DNA of 59,140 bases from assembly GCA_025359865.1 (NCBI GenBank), contig JANYDH010000068.1:1-59140 (forward strand). Reading direction: 5' to 3'. Every line of letters starts with the position of its first letter. Within the stretch, counting starts at the first letter, position 1. The stretch comes from Actinomycetes bacterium. GTDB lineage: Bacteria; Actinomycetota; Acidimicrobiia; Acidimicrobiales; Ilumatobacteraceae. The translations under genes were made by a program, and so were the position numbers. Of the stretch, positions 1 through 7,887 are shown piece by piece. Below the pieces are notes generated by a model. The model made no database searches and was not told the DNA's origin. It saw nothing but the letters and a program-made list of their open reading frames with translations.

Positions 1-104
1 TCCCGATCCCGGCCGTGCGGTCGCGCTGCAGCGTGAACGTTCGTTGCATGACAGGCGGGGGTGGTGGAAGTCTGGATCAGCGACCACGACGGCTGTGCGG
101 GCAC

Positions 105-153
105 GATCGCGTCGACTTTGATGTCGCCAGCGCCGATAACTCGACGCGACTCC
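105..153. repeat. 49-bp direct repeat, copy 1 (hairpin-forming)
   Basis: This copy is identical to 177-225 except for one base (g against c after the run of three t). Within the unit, cgcgtcga at 108-115 pairs with tcgacgcg at 141-148, so each copy can fold into an 8-bp stem hairpin. The copies start 72 bp apart. There is no neighbouring cas gene and only two units, so this is not a CRISPR array. Confidence 0.85.
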
Positions 154-176
154 TTCCGGAAAGGCGTAGCGGGCAG

Positions 177-225
177 GATCGCGTCGACTTTCATGTCGCC
201 AGCGCCGATAACTCGACGCGACTCC
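177..225. repeat. 49-bp direct repeat, copy 2 (hairpin-forming)
   Basis: This is the second copy of the unit at 105-153, with one substitution and the same internal cgcgtcga/tcgacgcg arms. Function is unknown. Confidence 0.85.
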
Positions 226-679
226 GCAGCGCAACAACGGGTAGGTCCGGCGGGTGGGCTGTCAGTCGCCGACGTTGAGCCGACTTGTGCGGCACAACCA
301 CGAGTTCAGCAGCACCCGTGACACCGTTGCCGACAATACGACCAGACGGCCAACCTCACCCGCCACACCACCACACCACCACACAGCATTCTGCGACAGG
401 CTGTCATTGGTAACAACCCAACGCCAAAGGTCAGCCCTGATGCACGGGTGCCGCCCGTACACCAACAGCCACCCCAACCTAGGCGAGTCAACCAAACCGT
501 CCAACCCCACGATGCGCCACCGACTGCGACCGCATCCGGGGTTCCAGTTCACTGCGATCCTGCTTTGTCAACACCAACGGTTCTACAGCACCCATCATGA
601 CCCCCACATCACACGATGAAGGCCACACCATCACATGCAATCAACCAAGGCGGGGATGCACTAGCGAAGGTCGACGTCG

Positions 680-1345
680 GTGCGGGCTACCATCGTCAGC
701 GTGGTGGATGTCGTCAGCGTGGTGGATGTCGTGGGTAGCTCGCACGGTGAGCATCTGTCCACGCGCAACGCAATCCTGATCGAGGCTCAACACCGTTTCG
801 CCGATGCGGGGTACGACGGCACATCGCTCAACGACATCGCCGCTGCGGTTGGCATCAAGCGGCCCAGCTTGTTGCACCATTTCGCATCGAAGGATGCGCT
901 GTACGTCGAGGTATTCGAACGACTGCTCGGGGAATGGTTCGAACGGTTGGCCGTGGCCGTGTCGACCAGCGAGCGCGGTTGGGAGAAAGTCGAGGTGGTG
1001 CTCGGGGCTGGTTTCGACTTCTTCGTCGAATACCCCGACTTCGTCAGGCTCGTGCGTCGCGAGGCACTCGACAACGGGGTGCGGGTCGGTGTCGACCTTG
1101 CGTCGGTCATGCGCCCGATGTTCGATGTCGCCGTCTCGTACCTAGCGCGCGAGATGGATGCCGGCACGTTCCGGAGGCACGATCCCAAGCAACTCTTGCT
1201 CACGGGCTACGGGGCGCTGCTCAGCTACTTCTCCGACTCGCCATTCCTCGGCGGGCTGCTCGACACCGACCCGTTGGCGGTGGCTGCGCTCGAGCAGCGG
1301 CGATCGCACATCACGTCGTTTTTTCGGATGGCGCTCGTACCGTAA
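680..1345 (+). CDS. TetR/AcrR family transcriptional regulator
   Basis: A DNA-binding repressor-type protein of about 200 residues. The N-terminal helix-turn-helix is clear: residues about 27-72 run from [11 protein letters not shown] through [16 protein letters not shown] to [13 protein letters not shown], the classic TetR_N pattern. The rest is a helical ligand-binding and dimerisation region with no recognisable ligand signature. The start is uncertain. GTG 680 has an AAGG about 10 bases upstream, but the first 17 residues come from a perfect 18-bp tandem duplication (694-729) and five further in-frame GTG codons follow, with GTG 731 the closest to the HTH. The next gene downstream, an acyl-CoA ligase on the same strand, is a possible target; that is inference from position only. 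Confidence 0.85.
   Translation: MRATIVSVVDVVSVVDVVGSSHGEHLSTRNAILIEAQHRFADAGYDGTSLNDIAAAVGIKRPSLLHHFASKDALYVEVFERLLGEWFERLAVAVSTSERGWEKVEVVLGAGFDFFVEYPDFVRLVRREALDNGVRVGVDLASVMRPMFDVAVSYLAREMDAGTFRRHDPKQLLLTGYGALLSYFSDSPFLGGLLDTDPLAVAALEQRRSHITSFFRMALVP
694..729 (+). repeat. 18-bp perfect tandem duplication at the TetR start
   Basis: The unit cgtcagcgtggtggatgt occurs twice back to back (694-711 and 712-729). It encodes SVVDVV twice and multiplies in-frame GTG codons at the 5' end of the TetR gene, which makes the translation start ambiguous. Confidence 0.9.
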
Positions 1346-1421
1346 CGGCCGATGACGGCATGCCGAAGTGCGGTCGACAACCCGCAGAGCCGCAACTCGG
1401 CGAGGCTGACTGGCTACCGTT

Positions 1422-3596
1422 ATGGCGATGTCTGCTGCCGGGAACACACTGTCCGAATCCTCTTCGAAGTCGTTGCTACGTGGTTACGGCGTCTCGGTCG
1501 CCGAGGAACGAGAAGTTGCCACTCCTGAGCGGGCGGGCGCCGTAGCGACCGAACTCGGGTTCCCGGTTGTCGTGAAACTCAACGGTGACATGATTGCGCA
1601 CAAGACCGAGCGTGGCTTGGTACGACTCGGGCTGAACGACGCAGCATCTGTCGAGCTGGCTGCAACCGAACTGCTCGCAAAGGTGACTCCTCGCGATGGC
1701 GTGGTGTCCCTGCTGGTCGCTCACATGGTGTCGGGCAATCGCGAACTGATTGCAGGGGTTGTGCGCGATCCACAGTTCGGCCCCAATGTCATGGTTGGCG
1801 TAGGCGGCATTCTCGCAGAGGCGATCGCCGACGTGGTGTTTCGCCCAGTACCGATCTCGCGAGTCGACGCTGAGGAGATGATCGATTCGCTCGCCACACA
1901 GAAGTTGTTGCGGGCATTCCGAGGAGAAGCGGCCGTCGATCGCGATCTACTCGTCGCGGTGCTTTTAGGCCTGTCCGGCGCAGCGGTCGAACGGCCCGAC
2001 ATTGCCAGCATCGATGTGAACCCATTGATCGTGCGTGCCGATGGCGCGCCGATCGCGGTCGATGCGTTGATCGAACTCGATCGGGAAGGTGATGCGCCAT
2101 CCGGTAGCGCAAACGGTGGCCGGCCCCGACCTACCGATCAACAGTTCCGCGCCCTGTTCGAGCCACGCGGCGTGCTGGTGGCAGGGGCATCCACGCATCC
2201 CGGAAAGTTCGGCTTCGTCAGTCTCCACAACATTCTGGCATCGGGGTATCAAGGCAAGGTGTTCGGTACCAACTTGCAGGGTGAGAGCGTGCTCGGTGTA
2301 CAGACCGTTGCCAACATCGCTGATCTGCCCGATGGTGAGATCGACCTCGTGTTCGTCTGTACCCCTGCATCTGCGAACCTTGCCTTGCTGCAAGAGTGTG
2401 CGGCCAAGGGCATCAAGGCGGCGTTTCTTACGAGCGCCGGCTACGGGGAGGCCGGCGAAGAGGGCCGTCAGGCCGAGAATCAACTTGTGGCGTTGGCCGA
2501 TGAACTCGGCATGTTGCTCGCCGGGCCGAACGGCCAAGGGGTGGTCAGCACGCCGGCCAACCTCTGTGCTCAGATCGTTGCCCCGTTTCCTCCGGCTGGC
2601 CACATCGGGGTCGCGAGTCAGAGCGGTAACTTCGTCAGCAGCTTCCTCAACTATTCCCGCCAGACCGGGGTCGGCATCAGTCGTGCGGTCTCGGCAGGCA
2701 ATGCTGCTGCCGTCACGCCCGGCGACTACCTCGACTGGTATGCCGATGACGATGCCACAACGGTGTCGCTCGCGTACGTCGAGGGCATTGTCGATGGTCG
2801 TTCGATGCTTCAGCGATTTGCCAGTGTCGCGGCGCGTAAGCCGCTCGTGGTTGTCAAAGGCGGCTCAACCGAAGGCGGGGCAAAGGCCGCCGCAAGTCAT
2901 ACGGGTGCTCTCGCTGCCGACGACAAGGTCTTCGATGGTGCCTGCCGTCAGGCAGGAGTCACCCGCGCTGCGACGGTGGAGGAGGGGTTCGAGGCCGCAG
3001 CCACATTCGCCACGCAGCCGTTGCCGGCAGGCCCGAACGTGGTCGTGCTCACCACCGCCGGCGGTTGGGGCGTCGTCACTAGCGATGCCATCCACCGTGA
3101 GGGCAAACTCACGCTCATGCCGCTTCCCGACGACCTTCGGGCGCAGATCGACGCAAAGTTGCCACCACGCTGGAGCCGGAGCAATCCGGTGGACTGTGCC
3201 GGCGGAGAGGTACGCGACACCATCCCCGAGGTGATGGAACTCATCGCTGCTCACCCGGACGTGCACTCGATGATCTATCTCGGCCTCGGCATCCAGAGCA
3301 ACCAGGCCCGACTGATGCGCGAGGGCGGATTCCATCCCGACCACGGCCTTGACCGCATCGTCGCATATCACGAACGCCAAGATGAGCGGTTCGCACAGGC
3401 AGCGGCCGAGCTTTCGGTGCGATACGACAAGCCGATACTCACGGCCACCGAATTGGCCGTCGCCGACCCCGCGAATCCGGGTCCCGTCGCGGTTCGCGCC
3501 AGTGGACGACTCTGCTATTCGAGCGGCAACAGGGCGGTCACCGCGCTTGGCCATCTCTACCAGTACGCCGAGTTTCGGCGCCGCCGGGGGCTGTAG
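1422..3596 (+). CDS. ADP-forming acyl-CoA ligase (acetate--CoA ligase family), ATP-grasp first
   Basis: A 724-residue nucleoside-diphosphate-forming acyl-CoA synthetase-type protein. Residues about 10-225 are an ATP-grasp domain (VVKLNGDMIAHKTERGLVRLGL region). About 240-370 is a Rossmann CoA-binding domain (FEPRGVLVAGASTHPGKFGF; GPNGQGV). About 390-530 is a succinyl-CoA-ligase-like flavodoxin domain (ASQSGNFVSSFL; SHTGALAADD). The C-terminal part to about 700 is the ACS-like domain. Many fused family members carry the CoA-binding half first and ATP-grasp last, so this is the swapped order. The family makes or breaks acyl-CoA with ADP/ATP and phosphate; the acyl substrate cannot be read from the sequence. 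It lies 76 bp after the TetR gene and 5 bp before dacB. ATG 1428 is an alternative start. Confidence 0.85.
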   Translation: MAMSAAGNTLSESSSKSLLRGYGVSVAEEREVATPERAGAVATELGFPVVVKLNGDMIAHKTERGLVRLGLNDAASVELAATELLAKVTPRDGVVSLLVAHMVSGNRELIAGVVRDPQFGPNVMVGVGGILAEAIADVVFRPVPISRVDAEEMIDSLATQKLLRAFRGEAAVDRDLLVAVLLGLSGAAVERPDIASIDVNPLIVRADGAPIAVDALIELDREGDAPSGSANGGRPRPTDQQFRALFEPRGVLVAGASTHPGKFGFVSLHNILASGYQGKVFGTNLQGESVLGVQTVANIADLPDGEIDLVFVCTPASANLALLQECAAKGIKAAFLTSAGYGEAGEEGRQAENQLVALADELGMLLAGPNGQGVVSTPANLCAQIVAPFPPAGHIGVASQSGNFVSSFLNYSRQTGVGISRAVSAGNAAAVTPGDYLDWYADDDATTVSLAYVEGIVDGRSMLQRFASVAARKPLVVVKGGSTEGGAKAAASHTGALAADDKVFDGACRQAGVTRAATVEEGFEAAATFATQPLPAGPNVVVLTTAGGWGVVTSDAIHREGKLTLMPLPDDLRAQIDAKLPPRWSRSNPVDCAGGEVRDTIPEVMELIAAHPDVHSMIYLGLGIQSNQARLMREGGFHPDHGLDRIVAYHERQDERFAQAAAELSVRYDKPILTATELAVADPANPGPVAVRASGRLCYSSGNRAVTALGHLYQYAEFRRRRGL

Positions 3597-3601
3597 CCGG
3601 T

Positions 3602-5047
3602 ATGGCTCGTCGCGGCAGCCCTGTCATCGTGCTGGTATCGATGTCCATCACCGTCAGCATGGCGCTCGCTGTGGGGTGGCAATGGGCAGAGAGCAAGACC
3701 AAGTTACCCGCGGCCGAGTCGGCCGTGCTGCAACCAGGCGACACCGATGGCCTGGCACTCACCACCCCGGTGCTTTCGGTGCGGCGCGCCCCTGCTGTGC
3801 TCTCTCGGCGACTCGATGTGACGGCGTTCCAACAGTCACTTCAACCGTTGCTGGCGGGGCTCAACGACACCTCCTGTGTGGCAGTGTCGGTCGATGGGCA
3901 GCTGATCGCCCAGCGCAGCGCGACTCTGCCCGTGATTCCCGCGTCCAACATGAAACTCGTCACGGCTGCAGTCGCCGTCGAGGTCTTGGGCGCCTTCTTC
4001 ATCTACACCACGACGGTCACGGGTGAAATCGGCACCGGCGGGGTGGTCAATGGCGATATCTATCTGGTCGGCGGCGGTGATCCGTTGCTGACCACCGATG
4101 ACTGGTTGGCTGCATCGGGCGAAGCTGAGCCGCCGATCAACACCACGCGCCTCGAAGACCTTGCCGATGCCGTAGTTGCTCGGGGGGTGACACAGATCAC
4201 CGGAAACGTAGTCGGTGATGGCTCTCGCTACGACGACGAGTGGTTCGCTCCGTCTTGGGGCAACGAGGTGAAGGGTTCTGAAGGCGGTCCCTACGACGCG
4301 CTCATGGTCAACGACGTCACCGACAAGCTCGCCGATCCGGCTCTGAACGCAGCGCAAACATTTCTCACATTGCTGCAACAGCGTGGGGTTCGGATCGACG
4401 GCGAGGGGCGCAGCGGGACTGCTCTCGATGCAACAGAACTCGCCTCTGTCAACTCGCACGAGCTTGCCCTGGTCGTGCAAGAGCTTCTTACGACGAGCGA
4501 CAACAACACCGCCGAAATGCTCCTCAAGGAGATCGGCCTCGAATCCAGTGGAGTTGGTAGCCGTGAGGCAGGGAGCAAGGTCGTGCAAACCACGCTGCAA
4601 CAGTGGGATGTGCCGACCAATGGCATTGTCTTGGCGGATGGTTCCGGGCTGTCGAACGACAACCGTCTCACGTGCACGGCCGTTCTGGCTGTGCTTCAGC
4701 ATGGATCCTCCGATGACGTCGTTGGCCAAGGATTGCCGATTGCAGGAGTCAGCGGAACTCTCGCCGATTCGTTTCTCGACTCACCGCTGAAAGGTCGGCT
4801 GATTGCAAAAACCGGCACGCTCGCCAACAGTGCCAATACGACACGCACATCTGATCCGCCCGCTGTCAAGGCGCTGTCGGGCTACGTGGTGGTCGACGGG
4901 GGCGGCACGATCGAGTTCTCACTCATCTTGAACGGCCAGACCGTGACCGACATCGGCGAGTTCGGCAAGGTCTGGTACGAACAGCTCGGGCCTGCGCTCG
5001 CGTCATATCCGGCTACTGCAACGGTCGGAGATCTGTCGCCGCGCTGA
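3602..5047 (+). CDS. dacB: D-alanyl-D-alanine carboxypeptidase/endopeptidase (PBP4, peptidase S13)
   Basis: A class C penicillin-binding protein that trims or cleaves D-Ala peptides of peptidoglycan in the cell envelope. One N-terminal hydrophobic segment (residues about 7-26) acts as signal or anchor. The three active-site motifs are present: S115-N-M-K118 (nucleophile and general base), S299-D300-N301, and K403-T404-G405. The length of 481 residues fits S13 enzymes, and the insertion between the first two motifs is the usual PBP4 accessory domain. The start at 3602 is 5 bp after the ligase stop, consistent with co-transcription. No regulatory site is visible. Confidence 0.9.
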   Translation: MARRGSPVIVLVSMSITVSMALAVGWQWAESKTKLPAAESAVLQPGDTDGLALTTPVLSVRRAPAVLSRRLDVTAFQQSLQPLLAGLNDTSCVAVSVDGQLIAQRSATLPVIPASNMKLVTAAVAVEVLGAFFIYTTTVTGEIGTGGVVNGDIYLVGGGDPLLTTDDWLAASGEAEPPINTTRLEDLADAVVARGVTQITGNVVGDGSRYDDEWFAPSWGNEVKGSEGGPYDALMVNDVTDKLADPALNAAQTFLTLLQQRGVRIDGEGRSGTALDATELASVNSHELALVVQELLTTSDNNTAEMLLKEIGLESSGVGSREAGSKVVQTTLQQWDVPTNGIVLADGSGLSNDNRLTCTAVLAVLQHGSSDDVVGQGLPIAGVSGTLADSFLDSPLKGRLIAKTGTLANSANTTRTSDPPAVKALSGYVVVDGGGTIEFSLILNGQTVTDIGEFGKVWYEQLGPALASYPATATVGDLSPR

Positions 5048-5107
5048 CGGTGAATACGGGGGCTCGGCTGTGCGTCTTGCTGGCCGAGCGCGTAGAGTCG
5101 GCCAGCA

Positions 5108-5794
5108 GTGGCCGTGATGCCGATGTTTCCTCTGGAGAGTGTGTTGCTGCCCGGGGCGATGTTGCCGTTGCACGTATTCGAATCTCGGTACCGTTCGCTT
5201 GTCGTCGACTGTCTGGCCGCCGAAGAGCACGAGTTCGGTGTCACGATGATTGCGCGCGGGAGCGAGGTCGGCGGTGACGATCGTCGTATGGATGTCGGCA
5301 CCGTGGCTCGAATGATGCAGGTCGGTCAGATGGCCGATGGCCGGTACGCCATGGTCTGTGTCGGTACCCGACGTATCCGGGTCGTCCACTGGTTGCCTGA
5401 CGATCCGTACCCGCTTGCCGATGTCATCGACATGCTCGATGAGATACCGGCCGACGCAGCACAACAGGCCAATGCATGCGTTCGGCTTGCCGAAGTCGGC
5501 GCTCGCGTTCGCCGCGCTGCTGCGCTCGCAAGTGAGCTCGGCGACGCTTCGATCGACATCGACGCGTCGTCCAACCTGAGTGATGATCTGCTGCTCGCCA
5601 GCTACCAACTTGCGGCACTTGCACCACTTGGACCGGCTGATACCTACGACCTGTTATGTACCCCAGGGCCGGGCCAACGACTGGTGCTACTCGCCAACAT
5701 GCTCGACGACATCGAGGCCGTGCTCCAGTTTCGTCTGCTCCACGACTCCACCGTGCTCATCATCGACGAACCCGACGCCCCAGGCGGCTCCTGA
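5108..5794 (+). CDS. LON peptidase substrate-binding domain protein
   Basis: A 228-residue protein that corresponds only to the N-terminal substrate-recognition domain of Lon, with no AAA or protease domain. The opening MPMFPLESVLLPGAMLPLHVFE and the following YRSLVVDCL match the family pattern. The middle carries the β-rich core (VGTVARMMQVGQMADGRYAMVCVGTRRIRV) and the C-terminal half is helical. Stand-alone LON-domain proteins are common in actinobacteria and their role is not firmly known. The gene starts with GTG 5108; ATG 5114 is an in-frame alternative. It is 60 bp downstream of dacB. Confidence 0.85.
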   Translation: MAVMPMFPLESVLLPGAMLPLHVFESRYRSLVVDCLAAEEHEFGVTMIARGSEVGGDDRRMDVGTVARMMQVGQMADGRYAMVCVGTRRIRVVHWLPDDPYPLADVIDMLDEIPADAAQQANACVRLAEVGARVRRAAALASELGDASIDIDASSNLSDDLLLASYQLAALAPLGPADTYDLLCTPGPGQRLVLLANMLDDIEAVLQFRLLHDSTVLIIDEPDAPGGS

Positions 5795-5863
5795 ACGCAG
5801 TCAGTACACCACGGATCGTGGTGTACTGCGCATCGTCGGGTCTGATGTGCTACAAAGAGAAAG

Positions 5864-6238
5864 ATGGCCGACAAGCAAACGACCGCGCGCGCAACCAATC
5901 CAACTATCGCGAACCCATCCCGCAAGCGGGGTGGCAACTCGGTCGGCGAGGTGGTCGAGTTCGTCAAGGTGTACGTGCGTCAAGAGACACTCGGCCCGCT
6001 GAAGGGTGCCGGACGGTGGCTCGCGTTCGGAGCGGTCGGCGCTCTCGCACTTGCGATTGGTGTGTTGTTTTTCGTGCTTGGGCTGCTCCGAATGGTGCAG
6101 CATGAGTTTGCGCCGACGTTCCATGGGCGCTGGATGAGTTTGCTGCCGTACCTGTTCGCACTCGTGACGTGCATGATCGTCATCGGGTTGGCGGTCAGCC
6201 GGATCAACAAAAAGACGTTGCAGAAAGACTCGGAGTAG
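5864..6238 (+). CDS. Phage-holin-III-like small membrane protein
   Basis: A 124-residue protein with a basic, polar N-terminus (KPQT-rich, residues 1-45) and two hydrophobic segments (about 48-72 and 92-112) ending in a charged tail. This layout matches the 'phage holin family / actinobacteriophage holin III' membrane proteins that are widespread on actinobacterial chromosomes. No other phage gene is nearby, so a chromosomal membrane role is more likely than lysis. ATG 5864 follows an AAAGAGAAAG stretch that can serve as ribosome site. It heads a run of closely spaced genes up to 8654. Confidence 0.65.
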   Translation: MADKQTTARATNPTIANPSRKRGGNSVGEVVEFVKVYVRQETLGPLKGAGRWLAFGAVGALALAIGVLFFVLGLLRMVQHEFAPTFHGRWMSLLPYLFALVTCMIVIGLAVSRINKKTLQKDSE

Positions 6239-6247
6239 GAGCTCGCC

Positions 6248-6454
6248 ATGGCACAGCCACACATCACCCGTAACGATCTCGAGGCAAAGTTCCGCGCCCT
6301 GCAAGGTGATGTTCAGAGCAAGGTCACCGACAAGAAGCAGACGCTGCTCGCTGCGGCATCTGCAGGCGGAGCGCTGCTGCTGATCCTCATCTTTCTCCTC
6401 GGCCGCCGCAGCGGCAAGAAAAAGACCACGCTCGTCGAGATCCGACGGGTCTGA
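6248..6454 (+). CDS. Small single-pass membrane protein, unknown function
   Basis: A 68-residue protein with a charged N-terminal half, one hydrophobic helix (about 34-51, ending LLILIFLLG) and a strongly basic tail beginning RRSGKKK. AGGAG at 6237-6241, overlapping the previous stop, gives a good ribosome site for ATG 6248. The gene is embedded 9 bp after the holin-like gene and 3 bp before the next small gene, so it is almost certainly co-transcribed. I recognise no family. Confidence 0.7.
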   Translation: MAQPHITRNDLEAKFRALQGDVQSKVTDKKQTLLAAASAGGALLLILIFLLGRRSGKKKTTLVEIRRV

Positions 6455-6457
6455 TCC

Positions 6458-6715
6458 ATGGTGCCCCGTGCCAGGTCGTTGTCGCCGCTGGCGATCGTTC
6501 GCCGCAATGCCATCCATAAGGGTCTTTTCGGTGGCAGTCGTGGTTGGATGATCGTCGGTGGTGTCTTGTGGAGTGGTCGGTTCGTGCGCCGCACGCTCGG
6601 CCGACACGAAGAGGTGGTTGCCCTCGAGGTACTGAAGCCGGGACAGTTCGTACGGCTCGAGGCGATCAGCCCGCTTACACGGCGTCAACGCCGCGCTGCG
6701 AAGCGCGCTGTCTAA
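6458..6715 (+). CDS. Small basic protein, unknown function
   Basis: An 85-residue protein, very rich in Arg at both ends (beginning MVPRARSLSPLAIVRR, ending RRQRRAAKRAV), with a short hydrophobic stretch GWMIVGGVLWSGRFVRR at about 28-45 that may touch the membrane. The middle, EEVVALEVLKPGQFVRLEAI, looks β-rich. No family is recognised. It begins 3 bp after the preceding stop and ends 4 bp before the ubiquitin-like gene, which supports a real gene in one operon. Confidence 0.65.
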   Translation: MVPRARSLSPLAIVRRNAIHKGLFGGSRGWMIVGGVLWSGRFVRRTLGRHEEVVALEVLKPGQFVRLEAISPLTRRQRRAAKRAV

Positions 6716-6719
6716 CGCA

Positions 6720-6917
6720 ATGCGGGTTTTACTGCGCAATCCTTCGCGCGAGATCGAGATCGCGGGCCGCCGGCGCGTGCACGCGCTCCTCACCGAACTT
6801 GGGTTGAACCGTGAATCGCATCTCATCATCCGCAACGGCACGCTCGTGCCCGGCGATGGTCTACTCGAAGCCGACGACGTCATCGAGATTCGTCCGGTCA
6901 TTTCGGGCGGGAGTTGA
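6720..6917 (+). CDS. ThiS/MoaD/TtuB-like ubiquitin-fold sulfur-carrier protein with GGS terminus
   Basis: A 65-residue β-grasp protein. MRVLLRNPSREIEI is the first β-hairpin, RRRVHALLTELGLNRES the helix, and HLIIRNGTLVPGDGLLEADDVIEIRPVISGGS carries the last strands, ending in the family's C-terminal Gly-Gly. Such carriers are adenylated by an E1-like enzyme and hold sulfur as thiocarboxylate at the terminal glycine. It is followed by one base and then a TtuA-type tRNA thiolase, so the natural role is sulfur donor for tRNA 2-thiolation, as in Thermus TtuB; this is inference from position and fold. Odd point: one Ser follows the diglycine, so the tail would need trimming before activation. No E1 or JAMM protease gene is present in the window. 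Confidence 0.8.
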   Translation: MRVLLRNPSREIEIAGRRRVHALLTELGLNRESHLIIRNGTLVPGDGLLEADDVIEIRPVISGGS

Positions 6918-6918
6918 G

Positions 6919-7887
6919 ATGCCCGACGTCGGCTCGAAATGTCGGGTGTGCAAGCAACCGGCGATCATCGACCTACCTCGCCACAATGCGAACTTCTGTG
7001 CCGAGCATTTTCTTGAACTGTGTCGCCGTCAAGTTGTCAAGGCAATCGACCAATTCGACATGCTTACCAAGGACGATCGCATTCTGGTCGCCGTTTCAGG
7101 GGGCAAAGACAGCTTGGCCGTGTGGGACATGCTGCTCGAACTCGGCTACCACGCTGACGGTCTGTACATCGGGCTTGGTATCGGCGACTACAGCGACATC
7201 TCGGGTGACTACGCCCGGGCGTTCGCCGCAGCGCGGGGTCTGAAGCTGATCGAGATCAAGCTGCGCGACGAGTACGGCTACGACATTCCTACTGCAGCAC
7301 GAGCAACTCGCCGAGTTCCATGCTCCGCGTGCGGCCTCAGCAAGCGACACCTGTTCGACAAGGCTGCCCTTGACGGTGGCTACACGGTGCTGGTGACCGG
7401 ACACAACCTCGACGATGAGGCTGCGGTGCTGCTCGGCAACACGCTGCGGTGGGAGATTGGCTATCTGGCGCGCCAGCTTCCGGTGCTGCCGGCACGTGAC
7501 GGGCTCCCGAAGAAGGTCAAGCCGCTCGTTCGCCTCACCGAGCGCGAGACCGCCGCGTGGTGTGTGGTGCGCGGAATCGACTATCTCGTCGACGAGTGCC
7601 CGATGGCTGCCGGTAACCGACACCTCGGTCACAAAGAGACCCTCAACGCGATCGAAGCCCAATCACCGGGTTCCAAAGCCGCGTTCTACCTGAACTTCTT
7701 GGAACGAATGGCACCGTTGCTGGCGGCCCACGCCGAGCAGGAGCGCGATGCCCTCCAGACGTGCAACCAATGTGGTGCACCGAGCGGCGGCGAGCTGTGC
7801 GCCTTCTGTCGGCTTGTCGTCACGTCGTCGCAACACGAGCCCGTGCCGGTAGAACTGATCATGCGCGGCGGGAGGAATCGACGATGA
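6919..7887 (+). CDS. ttuA: TtuA/Ncs6-family tRNA 2-thiolation enzyme
   Basis: A 322-residue PP-loop ATPase that would adenylate a tRNA uridine and replace its oxygen with sulfur. An N-terminal zinc finger (C8-x2-C11 ... C27-x2-H30) is followed by the PP-loop S60-GGKD-S65. C135-x2-C138 and C227 fall where TtuA binds its catalytic [4Fe-4S] cluster, and TGHNLDDEA is the second conserved block. A C-terminal zinc ribbon (CNQCGAP ... CAFC) completes the family architecture. ATG 6919 lies one base after the stop of the ubiquitin-like carrier. The end overlaps trmI by 4 bp (ATGA), so the three genes are translationally coupled. The exact tRNA position (wobble U34 or U54) cannot be decided here. Confidence 0.88.
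   Translation: MPDVGSKCRVCKQPAIIDLPRHNANFCAEHFLELCRRQVVKAIDQFDMLTKDDRILVAVSGGKDSLAVWDMLLELGYHADGLYIGLGIGDYSDISGDYARAFAAARGLKLIEIKLRDEYGYDIPTAARATRRVPCSACGLSKRHLFDKAALDGGYTVLVTGHNLDDEAAVLLGNTLRWEIGYLARQLPVLPARDGLPKKVKPLVRLTERETAAWCVVRGIDYLVDECPMAAGNRHLGHKETLNAIEAQSPGSKAAFYLNFLERMAPLLAAHAEQERDALQTCNQCGAPSGGELCAFCRLVVTSSQHEPVPVELIMRGGRNRR

Larger units (their letters stand above)
1..679. other. Intergenic region without a supportable gene
   Basis: Several short open frames exist on both strands, but none has a recognisable domain, a convincing ribosome site or a long uninterrupted reading frame. The stretch from about 290 to 660 is strikingly rich in C and A on the plus strand, unlike the neighbouring genes. 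That could mark a decayed coding region or a recently acquired segment, but I cannot identify a parent. The first 230 bases hold the 49-bp direct repeats listed separately. Confidence 0.5.

Noticed and set aside
105-225. Two-unit CRISPR
   Set aside because: Only two repeats, 49 bp with internal arms and no cas genes; better described as dispersed hairpin repeats.
254-619. Short open frames in the first 680 bp
   Set aside because: They overlap on both strands, are compositionally biased, and lack ribosome sites or any recognisable domain.
5864-6238. Prophage remnant (holin)
   Set aside because: The holin-like call is the only phage-like feature; flanking genes are chromosomal housekeeping genes and this family is common on actinobacterial chromosomes.
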